From assembly GCA_964509475.1 (NCBI GenBank), contig CAZDXJ010000081.1, positions 1 through 10,109 of the forward strand: a DNA stretch of 10,109 bases, given 5' to 3'. Source of the stretch: CAZDXJ01 sp964509475 (GTDB lineage: Bacteria; Pseudomonadota; Gammaproteobacteria; Methylococcales; Methylomonadaceae). The position numbers and the translations under genes were made by a program. Below the pieces are notes generated by a model, which was not told the origin of the DNA, did no database searches, and was given only the letters and a program-made list of their open reading frames with translations. Positions 1 to 6,294 of this stretch are shown piece after piece (the first letter of the stretch is position 1; every line of letters begins with the position of its first letter).

Positions 1-673
1 ATTCATAAAATAAACTACCTCTTTGAGAAGAAGCGCTACCTTCATGTGTGCAGTTTGCATCGGCAACAATCAATGCTACGTTCGCTTGTTTCATTCGCCA
101 GGATAATTCCACGTCCTCACCATACATAAAAAAATCAGGATCAAAAAAAGGGTTTATAGTTGTTAGTAGAGATACTGGAATAAATAAGCAGGCTCCGCTC
201 AAATAGGCAAATGCACCAAAAGCTGGCTTTTGCAGAACCAATGCAAAAATACGGTGATACCACAGTAATGATGGTGTTGAGGCTGCCAACATTCGAGGGG
301 CGATTAAAACCGAATCGTTATATGTGTCAAGCAGCGGTAACATGCGTTTAATCATATTATCACTTGCTATTGCATCATTGTTAATAATCAATACCGCCCG
401 ATATTGTTGTGCTTGTATAATCAAATCAAGACCATGTTGCATACCCTTACCAAAGCCAAGATTTTTTTCGGGTTTGATGATCTTAATAAAATTTTTATCC
501 AACTCCGAAAAGGTAGGATTAGTGAGCATTATGTTATCCGGTAGATTATTTGAATTATCAACAACAATGATCTTGTCTACTTGTTTATATAAGCTTTTTA
601 TGCATTCTATGGTTTCTTTTTTTTGTTTATAGTGCAGGATTATAGCGGCAGTTTTATTGTTGTGGTTAAGCAT
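1..673 (-). CDS. Family 2 glycosyltransferase, rhamnosyltransferase-like (3' end outside window)
   Basis: Reading leftwards from the ATG at 673-671 gives 224 codons with no stop, so the C-terminus lies beyond the window. The protein has a GT-A glycosyltransferase layout: an N-terminal beta strand, VVDNSN at residues 37-42 (nucleotide-sugar binding), the acidic motif INNDA around 97-101 (DXD-like, metal/nucleotide binding) and GEDVELSWR at 185-193, which matches the ED-x-D/E-hydrophobic-x-W/C-R signature of WbbL-type rhamnosyltransferases. It probably adds a sugar from an activated donor to a lipid-linked O-antigen or exopolysaccharide intermediate at the cytoplasmic membrane face. Its start lies inside the 3' end of the methyltransferase gene (8-bp overlap), which suggests translational coupling; no clear Shine-Dalgarno is seen. 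The donor sugar cannot be deduced. The family assignment is firm, the rhamnosyl specificity only a resemblance. Confidence 0.85.
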   Translation of the reverse strand, partial: MLNHNNKTAAIILHYKQKKETIECIKSLYKQVDKIIVVDNSNNLPDNIMLTNPTFSELDKNFIKIIKPEKNLGFGKGMQHGLDLIIQAQQYRAVLIINNDAIASDNMIKRMLPLLDTYNDSVLIAPRMLAASTPSLLWYHRIFALVLQKPAFGAFAYLSGACLFIPVSLLTTINPFFDPDFFMYGEDVELSWRMKQANVALIVADANCTHEGSASSQRGSLFYE

Positions 674-1700
674 GTGTTTTATAAGCTCTAACAGTAATAA
701 ACTCTCTTACATCAGGAATTACTTGAGCAATTTTCTCAGCCTGTATTGTTGTTTTTTTTAGCCTAAGGGCTTCAAAAAAACCTAATGATTGAGTACTGCA
801 CGACCATACTCGATAACATAATGAGCGGTATGGCATAATTTTAATATTATCAAATCCAGAAGAATTTAATAACGATATTAAGCTTTGTTGCGAGAATAAT
901 GTAAGATGACGCGGAGGTTCTAAACCACGCCAAAAATGGTTATACCTTTGCCTTCCTAAGCTATTAATGTTCGGAGTTTCAAGCCAAAGATATCCGCCTT
1001 TTTTTAATCTCTTAAAACAGTCTATTAGAAAAGTATCTGGTTCATGCACATGCTCTATTACATGAGATGCGGTAATTACATCAAAAGAGGAAAGTGGTGG
1101 TTTGACAGGAATCTCTTCAAGATTTCCTTGTGTAATATCCAGTCCGGCGTTTCGCGCAACTAAAACAGCTTTTTTATCAGGTTCTATTCCATGCACTGAC
1201 CAACCTGCACTTTTAGCCGCAAGTAAAAATTGACCATTACCTGAACCAATATCTAAAAGCCGACCTGGAGATTGCGACAAATGGCGCATATCGGCATCAA
1301 GCGTCGATGCAATTCCAGGTAACAATAACTTAACCCATGTATTTACCGGATAGGCTGGTTTTAAATGGGTATTAAAAAATTTATTATGATAACCATTAGC
1401 GAAATTGCGCAGTATTGTCCGAAATAGCGGGAGGTTCCCTTGCCGTCGTAGTTCATGGGTAAAATAGTTTTGATAGGCAAGTCCAATAGTTTCTTTTGTG
1501 GGCCGTGGATCAAGATATCCACTTTCACATTCAAGACATTGATACATTGTCCATTGTCCGGGTGCGCCGAAAAGCCGATCTGTTAATTCACCATAAAGCA
1601 ATTTACGTTGGCTTCCCTTGCAAACCGGACAATGCTGTACTTTTTCTAATCCATCAATAGGCCAGTTTTCAGGTTGGGATGATTCTAATGAATTATTCAT
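666..1700 (-). CDS. Class I SAM-dependent methyltransferase with N-terminal four-cysteine motif
   Basis: This 344-residue protein starts with two CxxC pairs (Cys24/27 and Cys55/58) that look like a small zinc ribbon, followed by a helical linker and a Rossmann-fold methyltransferase. Motif I is LLDIGSGNGQF, with Asp150 opening the DIGSGNG loop; an acidic strand-2 end (GIEPD) and a later ASHVIEHVHEP segment fit the Methyltransf_23 type. Proteins of this layout occur in O-antigen and capsule clusters, where they methylate sugars or nucleotide sugars; some relatives act on NDP-sugar intermediates as C-methyltransferases. The substrate cannot be read here. It lies 22 bp downstream of the flippase gene and overlaps the glycosyltransferase gene by 8 bp, so the three are probably co-transcribed. 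The coding sequence is AT-rich compared with genes in the right half of the window. Confidence 0.88.
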   Translation of the reverse strand: MNNSLESSQPENWPIDGLEKVQHCPVCKGSQRKLLYGELTDRLFGAPGQWTMYQCLECESGYLDPRPTKETIGLAYQNYFTHELRRQGNLPLFRTILRNFANGYHNKFFNTHLKPAYPVNTWVKLLLPGIASTLDADMRHLSQSPGRLLDIGSGNGQFLLAAKSAGWSVHGIEPDKKAVLVARNAGLDITQGNLEEIPVKPPLSSFDVITASHVIEHVHEPDTFLIDCFKRLKKGGYLWLETPNINSLGRQRYNHFWRGLEPPRHLTLFSQQSLISLLNSSGFDNIKIMPYRSLCYRVWSCSTQSLGFFEALRLKKTTIQAEKIAQVIPDVREFITVRAYKTHA

Positions 1701-1722
1701 AATGAATAGGCTCCAGTTGGTT

Positions 1723-3027
1723 TCATATCATAACAGGGTTGGGTTTGCGAATTGCTTTCCATGCCATTAAAAGCATTACAAGAGCCATAATAATTTCTGC
1801 TGTATAAGTTGCTGCCACAGCACCATGCCACCCCCATACTGGAATAGCTATGCTATTTAGAGCTATATTAAATATAGCGCCCATGCTTAAAATAGCAACG
1901 ACACTTTGTTGCCGATTACCGCCAATTAGTAGATTTTGTAAAAATAAACGTGGTAAGGATATAAGGGGAAACCACGCCAACCAACGCAATGTTGATATGG
2001 TTGCTGTGAAATGATTGCCCAAAATATAAGGTAATAAATCGGCACCGATGTATAGAGTCAATCCGATAAATACGGCGTAAACAAATGGCATAGGCAATAA
2101 CCGATAACCACTAAGCAATACCTGGCGTAATTCAGTATGACCGTCCCGAAAAAAACGTGGCATAGCCGCAGTCAGTAAGGCGATAATCGGCAAACTCGCC
2201 ATATCCGCCAACCGATACCCGGCTGAATAAGCGCCTGCTACGGTCAGTGTTGTTAAACTCGCCAGCATTGTTTTATCAATATCAGCATAAAGTTTAAGGG
2301 CAACGCCTCCAAAGGCAAAAGGCAAGCCTTCACGTAAACCATACCATAACGCCACGCCAGAGGGCCGGCGAGCCGCGCCTAAATCTTGGCGTACCAAATA
2401 AACAGCGTACAGACTGGCTAATAGCGCCGCGATGGTATATAGCCCTGCCCAAACTGTTAAATGCAGTTCTGCCGGTAATACTTCGGTTAAGGGTAATAGC
2501 AGCAATGCGCCACCCAGCCTAGGAATGACAGGAACCAGCACCATCCGGGAGGAACGACCAATACGTTCATGACCTTGATAAGCGGTAATCGCCGCCCAAC
2601 TAACCGGGGCAAAAAACAATTCGGCAATACCCAGCAAAACAACTAGAGAAAAAGAAACATCGCCAGGCAATATAAAATACGCTAAAAGTAAATAAATTGA
2701 AAACAAAACAGGAAGGCTAATAACAATAGCGATTAAGGCAAGCCCCCAAGCTTTGGAGAAATTCGCTGGATTACGAGAAACATCACGTACAATCAATAAT
2801 TGTGTGCCGCATCCGCAAAATCCACCTAATGCCGTAGCCAATGCCAATACTGCGGTATAGGCACCATAATCAGCAATGCCAAGTGAACGCGTTATAATGA
2901 TAAAAATACTAATCTGGATTAGTGTTCGCCCTCCCAGTCCCAACATCATTTTTATAGTATCTTTGGCAAGTTTTCCCGGGCGCCATTCGCGCTGCACAAC
3001 ATGTTTTTTAGAGAAAAAATGGAGCAT
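1723..3027 (-). CDS. Polysaccharide flippase, Wzx-like (MOP superfamily)
   Basis: The 434-residue product is very hydrophobic, with about twelve candidate membrane segments separated by short basic loops, the usual size and pattern of Wzx/RfbX-type flippases. The segment GGRTLIQISIFIIITRSLG followed by YGAYTAVLALATALGG near residues 31-70 matches the first two helices of this family (a conserved 'R.LG..DYG.Y' theme). It would flip a lipid-linked glycan unit across the inner membrane for assembly of O-antigen or exopolysaccharide. The next genes on the same strand are a methyltransferase and a glycosyltransferase, which supports this role. Upstream, 34 bp away, lies the stump of a second flippase-like gene. 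ATG at 3027 has no obvious Shine-Dalgarno, so a start a few codons downstream is possible. The specific gene name (wzx) is not assigned because the glycan is unknown. Confidence 0.87.
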   Translation of the reverse strand: MLHFFSKKHVVQREWRPGKLAKDTIKMMLGLGGRTLIQISIFIIITRSLGIADYGAYTAVLALATALGGFCGCGTQLLIVRDVSRNPANFSKAWGLALIAIVISLPVLFSIYLLLAYFILPGDVSFSLVVLLGIAELFFAPVSWAAITAYQGHERIGRSSRMVLVPVIPRLGGALLLLPLTEVLPAELHLTVWAGLYTIAALLASLYAVYLVRQDLGAARRPSGVALWYGLREGLPFAFGGVALKLYADIDKTMLASLTTLTVAGAYSAGYRLADMASLPIIALLTAAMPRFFRDGHTELRQVLLSGYRLLPMPFVYAVFIGLTLYIGADLLPYILGNHFTATISTLRWLAWFPLISLPRLFLQNLLIGGNRQQSVVAILSMGAIFNIALNSIAIPVWGWHGAVAATYTAEIIMALVMLLMAWKAIRKPNPVMI

Positions 3028-3061
3028 GGTTTCAATAGGTTATCATTTTGTTAAACCTGCA

Positions 3062-3367
3062 TTATGAATCATGATAACAAGTGACAAGGAAACACAATTG
3101 AGCTATTGCCAACCGATCAAGGATATCCGGTTCTGGTGTCCATTGACACAGGACAAGCAAGGCCAATCCCGCAGCAGCCATGATAATGGCGTAAATTCCA
3201 AATTCCCGTGGCGTTAATAATCGCGCCATGAGGATGCTGTTAATAAACCCCAAGCCAGCCGCCGTGATTTTCAAGCTAAAACTGCCAGCTGCGGTTTTTA
3301 GTAAAATGGAACGAACGAGGGGGGAGGTAGGCGTTGTTTGAGGCGATTCAGGTTTCAGGTTTGTCAC
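3062..3367 (-). pseudogene. Truncated N-terminus of a second polysaccharide flippase
   Basis: A GTG-initiated frame of 101 codons encodes, at residues 22-71, a convincing flippase amino-terminus: TAAGSFSLKITAAGLGFIN followed by SILMARLLTPREFGIYAI, the first two helices of MOP-superfamily exporters. After about residue 72 (GLALLV) the similarity stops and 28 residues of unrelated, non-membrane sequence lead to a stop at 3062. Intact members have 400-500 residues, so more than 300 are missing. I read this as the stump of a deleted or recombined flippase gene, not a functional small protein. It has the same orientation as the intact flippase just downstream but is not similar enough to be a simple duplication of it. 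No Shine-Dalgarno is seen before the GTG. Whether the tail comes from another gene or from an insertion-sequence scar cannot be told by eye. Confidence 0.7.
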
Positions 3368-3615
3368 GGAGTTATCCGTATTATATTCGTGATGTTAAAT
3401 TGCAGGGGCGGCTTTAACCGCGATTCATAACCGAGGCCTTTCATTATTATAGGACAACTCATGACCTGAATGGCAATAACCTGATCCCATCACAGCAGGT
3501 TTTGCAGAGGGGTGGATTTTTGAAAATTCTGACCGGCTTTGTTCAGGGCTTGGCAACCCGGTTTTATCGGGTTGGCACGCTCTGAATATTTTTGGGTCAG
3601 CGGCAGCGAGACCGT
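3368..3615. other. Intergenic stretch without a recognisable gene
   Basis: These 248 bp separate the flippase stump from the Rpn/DUF4351 gene, both on the minus strand. I see no coding frame with family similarity. The stretch holds a loose inverted repeat AACCTG/CAGGTT (3479-3484 and 3496-3501) and a better one at 3554-3574. The border between the glycan locus and unrelated genes falls here, so it is a likely place for past recombination. Confidence 0.5.
3554..3574 (-). repeat. Inverted repeat (7-bp stem, 7-nt loop) downstream of the Rpn/DUF4351 gene
   Basis: CAACCCG at 3554-3560 pairs perfectly with CGGGTTG at 3568-3574. It lies about 40 bp beyond the stop codon of the minus-strand Rpn-like gene, where a transcript end would be expected. 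No T-tract follows in either direction, so it is not a standard intrinsic terminator. A weak termination or RNA-stability role is only inference. Confidence 0.4.
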
Positions 3616-4638
3616 TTAATGAAAAATCTCTTCCAGGGTTTTACAGCTTAACAGCCGTTCCGACCAGNNNNNNNNNNNNNNNNNNNNNNNNNNNNNNNNN
3701 NNNNNNNNNNNNNNNNNNNNNNNNNNNNNNNNNNNNNNNNNNNNNNNNNNNNNNNNNNNNNNNNNNNGCAGCAACATCTCCGCATCGGCCTGGTCGATTT
3801 TATTTTGTATCGATTTTGGGATCGTCCCAAAGCGTTTTTCCAATAGTTTGCGCAATATCAGTGCTTCACCTTGTTGCATGCCTTGTCGAACGCCTTGTTG
3901 CAGACCTTGTTGCAGACCTTGCTGAACGCCTTGCTGTATACCTTGTTGTTTGAAAAATTGTGCAAATCCCATGAGATCACCTTCTTCGTTTAGATAATGT
4001 TGTTGATATTCATCCAGTTCCTGATCCGTCAGGTCGGCATAATAATCAATAAAATCCAGATACTTCAACTGGAGTTCAGGGTTGTTTTCCAGTTGTGCCA
4101 GTCCGGTTTGGGCGGCGGCGTAAACGGCCAGTTTCTCTTTTGCCGGATACTGCATATTGGGTAAATTGAGCCGAGCGACAATATTGTCGCTGTCACGGAA
4201 TTGGCGGGCTTCCAGTTGTTTCAACTCGCAGGCCAGGTAATGAAACTGTAAATAACAATAACGGTCGCCGCCCAGTTTCAGTTCGGCCCTGCGCCGTCCC
4301 TTGCCAAGAAAAATGACCACGGGCACCACCCGGTCGGTTTGTAACAACTCGGCCAAATCCAGACAATAATGCGCCAGGCGGTAAATGGAAAACCGGCGGT
4401 GTTGGGTTTCTTCTTCCAGCACGAATAAAATCGCTTCTTTGTCACCATCCGGCCATTCGACCAATAAGGGCACGTCCAGTTCACGGAAGCGCTCGCCCAG
4501 ACGTTCTTTCAACTGTTCCTGGCGAATGGGAATGATACGCGCTTCGGCCAGGTTTTTGTCAATTTCTTCGGCGGCAAAGAAAGCAAGCGCCTGCCGGGGG
4601 TAATCGAGAATCAGGTTTTTAAAGTTTTGGTCGTGCAT
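3616..4638 (-). CDS. Rpn/PD-(D/E)XK-like protein with C-terminal DUF4351 (interrupted by assembly gap)
   Basis: The N-terminal 220 residues resemble the Rpn/YhgA-like family (PD-(D/E)XK nuclease fold, 'recombination-promoting nuclease/putative transposase'): LDVPLLVEWPDGD near 54-66 and ILFVLEEETQ at 70-79, where the family carries its strand with an E-x-E/Q/K active-site motif. Asp55 with Glu75/Glu77 could be catalytic, though the usual lysine is not evident. Residues 229-257 are seven four-residue units of QQG(I/V/L/M) type. The rest is DUF4351: GEALILRKLLEKRFG, then WSERLLSCKTLEEIF before the stop. A 100-N gap lies inside DUF4351, where the family normally has about one residue; the true protein is probably near 307 residues. 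Known Rpn relatives of E. coli are DNA endonucleases; activity here is not shown. It stands alone, divergent from a small membrane protein gene, and may move as a selfish or accessory gene. Confidence 0.8.
   Translation of the reverse strand: MHDQNFKNLILDYPRQALAFFAAEEIDKNLAEARIIPIRQEQLKERLGERFRELDVPLLVEWPDGDKEAILFVLEEETQHRRFSIYRLAHYCLDLAELLQTDRVVPVVIFLGKGRRRAELKLGGDRYCYLQFHYLACELKQLEARQFRDSDNIVARLNLPNMQYPAKEKLAVYAAAQTGLAQLENNPELQLKYLDFIDYYADLTDQELDEYQQHYLNEEGDLMGFAQFFKQQGIQQGVQQGLQQGLQQGVRQGMQQGEALILRKLLEKRFGTIPKSIQNKIDQADAEMLLXXXXXXXXXXXXXXXXXXXXXXXXXXXXXXXXXXWSERLLSCKTLEEIFH
3668..3767. other. Assembly gap of exactly 100 N
   Basis: One hundred undetermined bases, a conventional placeholder length for a scaffold join of unknown size. 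The flanking codons belong to adjacent positions of DUF4351 (ADAEMLL on one side, WSERLL on the other), so the real missing length is probably very short, and the frame is compatible with one base. An unseen insertion cannot be excluded. Confidence 0.95.
3869..3952 (-). repeat. Seven tandem 12-bp units inside the Rpn/DUF4351 gene
   Basis: On the plus strand each unit begins CCTTG (CCTTGTTGCATG, CCTTGTCGAACG, CCTTGTTGCAGA twice, CCTTGCTGAACG, CCTTGCTGTATA, CCTTGTTGTTTG). They encode the repeating QQG-hydrophobic linker between the nuclease-like and DUF4351 domains. The 12-bp period keeps the frame, so copy number could change by slippage without breaking the protein. Confidence 0.9.
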
Positions 4639-4683
4639 CGGGCTTGAGCCGGTTTAATTCAATGTACTTCAGGCAATGGTTTA

Positions 4684-4712
4684 AAAATAGCGCGTCAGGC
4701 TGATTTGTGCAA
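4684..4712 (-). promoter_or_regulatory. Candidate sigma-70 promoter for the Rpn/DUF4351 gene
   Basis: On the minus strand TTGCAC (complement of 4707-4712) and TATTTT (complement of 4684-4689) are separated by exactly 17 bp. This places a transcription start roughly 35-40 bp before the ATG at 4638. Each hexamer matches the consensus only in part (3/6 and 4/6), so this is a plausible but unproven site. Confidence 0.35.
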
Positions 4713-4721
4713 ATCGCAGCC
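4698..4721. promoter_or_regulatory. Operator-like dyad in the divergent intergenic region
   Basis: GGCTGATTTG (4698-4707) faces CAAAT-CG-CAGCC (4710-4721): ten complementary pairs around a TG centre with a two-base bulge. The core GATTTG-TG-CAAATC is a perfect palindrome. It overlaps the candidate -35 element of the Rpn-like gene and lies between two divergent genes, a typical position for a repressor site. No regulator is identified. Confidence 0.3.
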
Positions 4722-4737
4722 ATTAAATGGGTATTAT

Positions 4738-4767
4738 TTGCAGCATGATCTGGATGCTTGTTATATT
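4738..4767 (+). promoter_or_regulatory. Candidate sigma-70 promoter for the 46-residue membrane protein
   Basis: TTGCAG at 4738-4743 and TATATT at 4762-4767 are 18 bp apart and would start transcription near 4774, about 28 bp before the ATG at 4802. A second TATTTT at 4782-4787 is too close to the start codon to allow a normal leader. Confidence 0.3.
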
Positions 4768-4801
4768 CTGATAGAATGTTGTATTTTACGATAGAGACGT
4801 T

Positions 4802-4942
4802 ATGTGGCTGCTGATTTTAATCCTGGTTATTGCGTCAATAGCAGGTGGTTTGTTGATCTTGCTAAGAACAGCCAGAAAACCTGAAATTCCGAAAAATTTC
4901 AAACCCCGCCGGTATAAGGATGACGAGGATTCGGGTTGGTAA
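4802..4942 (+). CDS. Small single-pass membrane protein, 46 residues (DUF2897-like)
   Basis: ATG at 4802 opens a 46-codon frame ending with TAA at 4940-4942. Residues 2-21 (WLLILILVIASIAGGLLILL) form one transmembrane helix; the rest is a short basic then acidic cytoplasmic tail (RTARKPEIPKNFKPRRYKDD). The order helix, small Gly pair, leucines, then 'T-A-+-x-P' resembles the gammaproteobacterial DUF2897 family of unknown function, but that match is from memory and unverified. GAGACG (4794-4799) can serve as a partial ribosome-binding site. The gene ends 2 bp before the convergent dtd stop codon, with no room for a separate terminator, and is too short for many gene finders. The clear membrane-anchor design and tight fit between neighbours favour a real gene. 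No function is proposed. Confidence 0.65.
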   Translation: MWLLILILVIASIAGGLLILLRTARKPEIPKNFKPRRYKDDEDSGW

Positions 4943-4944
4943 GC

Positions 4945-5391
4945 CTATTCGTTTCGAACCTGTAAAGTGAATGTTACCGGCCCGTCATTGATGAGCGCGA
5001 CCTGCATATCGGCTCCGAACAAGCCGCTTTCTGTCTTGGGGTGATGTTGTTTGGCCATTGCCAGTAAATAGTCGAACAGCATTTTGCTTTGTTGGGGAGA
5101 ACCTGCGGAAGTAAAGCTGGGCCGGTTGCCTTTTTGGGTGTTTGCGGCTAATGTGAACTGAGGAACCAGCAGCAAGCCGCCGTCGATGTCACGTAGACTC
5201 AAATTCATTTTGTTGTTTTGATCATTGAAAATACGATAGTTCAAAATGCGTTGCAATAAACGATCGGCTTGTTTTTCGGTGTCGTTTTTTTCCACGGCGA
5301 CCAAAGCCATGATACCTTGTGCAATTTTGCCGGTTATTTTGTCATTGACGCTAACCGAGGCCTGGGTGACGCGTTGAATAATCGTGATCAT
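4945..5391 (-). CDS. dtd: D-aminoacyl-tRNA deacylase
   Basis: The 148-residue product matches DTD over its full usual length. The enzyme hydrolyses D-amino acids (and mis-attached glycine) from tRNA, a chiral proofreading step in the cytoplasm. Both active-site signatures are visible: PQFTL at 77-81, where most DTDs have SQFTL, followed by AANTQKGNRPSF, and NDGPVTF at 135-141 with the cross-subunit Gly137-cis-Pro138 pair. YRIFND followed by KMNLSL is also typical. The Ser-to-Pro change in the first motif is the only departure I see, and such variants are not thought to be rare. The gene stands alone on its strand, converging with the small membrane protein gene and diverging from the nuclease gene with about 50 bp between. 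The ATG at 5391 starts with the classic M-x-x-(I/V)-(I/V)-QRV; a strong Shine-Dalgarno is not evident. Confidence 0.96.
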   Translation of the reverse strand: MITIIQRVTQASVSVNDKITGKIAQGIMALVAVEKNDTEKQADRLLQRILNYRIFNDQNNKMNLSLRDIDGGLLLVPQFTLAANTQKGNRPSFTSAGSPQQSKMLFDYLLAMAKQHHPKTESGLFGADMQVALINDGPVTFTLQVRNE

Positions 5392-5441
5392 TGTTGTTTG
5401 TCGGGTTGGCTGTGTTTTTTTAATCGGTTGAACAATTGCTT

Positions 5442-6266
5442 ATGATACCCGTTTGTTTCAGAATTGCCGTTTTTTTGTTGCTGCTGCCGTATCCGGGGCT
5501 TGCGGATATTTTTGTCTGGAACACACCGGAAGGCAAAACTTATTATTCCGATCAAAATCGTGCCGGTTCCCGCAAACTTGTCATCCACCCGGGTTACAGC
5601 TATCACCGGGTCAGTCGTATTTACGATGGCGATACCTTGTTTTTGGAAAACGGGCAAATCGTGCGTTTGGCCGGTATTAACACGCCCGAAATCGAAGGTA
5701 AATACCGTCATGCCGAGCCAGGTGGCGAACAGGCGAAAAAATGGTTGATAAAGCGCTTGGGCGGAAAAAAAGTGCGCTTGCAACTGGATATACAAAAAAA
5801 AGACCGTTATGGACGGACATTGGCTTATATTTTTACCCAGGAAGGCGATAATGTTAATGTTGAACTGGTGCGGCAGGGTTTGGCGTTTGTCAATATTTAT
5901 CCGCCCAATCTGGCTCATGCCCAGGCTTTGCAGATGGCGCAGGCATTGGCCGAAGCGGAACATCGGGGTATCTGGCGGCTGCCTTATTACCGGATCACAC
6001 CGATCAAGACTATCAGCCCGGAAAATTATAGAGGCTGGAAACGTTTGTCGGCGCAGGTGCAAAACATCCGGCAGGGACGAAAATACAGTTATCTGGATTT
6101 GACTACAAACGTGAATATCCGCATTGCCAACAAGAACCTGCATTTATTTCCGGATTTGAGGGGGTTTGTGGGAAAACATGTCATAATCAGTGGCTGGCTG
6201 GCACGTAAAAAGCAGAGCTTTTCAATTTTGTTGCGTCACCCCAGCTCGATTAAAGTGCTGGATTAA
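5442..6266 (+). CDS. Secreted thermonuclease-like protein (SNase domain, OB-like C-terminus)
   Basis: From ATG 5442 the protein has 274 residues; an in-frame TTG at 5436 would add two. Residues 1-21 look like a signal peptide (Arg7, hydrophobic core AVFLLLL, cleavage after GLA). Residues 22-45 (DIFVWNTPEGKTYYSD) resemble the DUF4124 module of secreted proteins. The SNase domain spans about 55-165: YDGDT (Asp64), RLAGINTPE with Arg75 and Glu83, and DRYGRTLAY with Arg125, equivalent to Asp21, Arg35, Glu43 and Arg87 of staphylococcal nuclease. Asp40 is replaced by Asn80. The catalytic trio Arg/Glu/Arg is intact, so calcium-dependent phosphodiesterase activity on DNA/RNA outside the cytoplasm is likely. 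Residues about 200-270 form a beta-rich module (KYSYLDL, then HVIISGWL) that could be an OB fold. It is followed by the FAD oxidoreductase gene after 28 bp on the same strand; a functional link is doubtful. Confidence 0.88.
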   Translation: MIPVCFRIAVFLLLLPYPGLADIFVWNTPEGKTYYSDQNRAGSRKLVIHPGYSYHRVSRIYDGDTLFLENGQIVRLAGINTPEIEGKYRHAEPGGEQAKKWLIKRLGGKKVRLQLDIQKKDRYGRTLAYIFTQEGDNVNVELVRQGLAFVNIYPPNLAHAQALQMAQALAEAEHRGIWRLPYYRITPIKTISPENYRGWKRLSAQVQNIRQGRKYSYLDLTTNVNIRIANKNLHLFPDLRGFVGKHVIISGWLARKKQSFSILLRHPSSIKVLD

Positions 6267-6294
6267 GATCATCCGGCAACACGGATTTACGATT

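Noticed and set aside
324..632. Plus-strand 102-codon frame
   Set aside because: It is antisense to the glycosyltransferase, whose motifs run through the same bases.
3368..3615. Insertion-sequence scar between the glycan locus and the Rpn gene
   Set aside because: No terminal inverted repeats with target duplications and no transposase fragment could be recognised.
3869..3952. Short tandem repeats considered as a CRISPR array
   Set aside because: There are no spacers; the 12-bp units are contiguous, in frame and encode the QQG linker.
5388..6143. A 251-codon open frame on the minus strand opposite the nuclease gene
   Set aside because: It lies wholly antisense to a gene with clear signal peptide and catalytic motifs, and its translation has no domain-like pattern.
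6190..6294. Longer N-terminus for the FAD oxidoreductase from the ATG at 6190
   Set aside because: It would overlap the nuclease gene by 77 bp and adds residues unlike any flavoprotein start; GTG 6295 leaves a normal lead-in to the GxGxxG fold.
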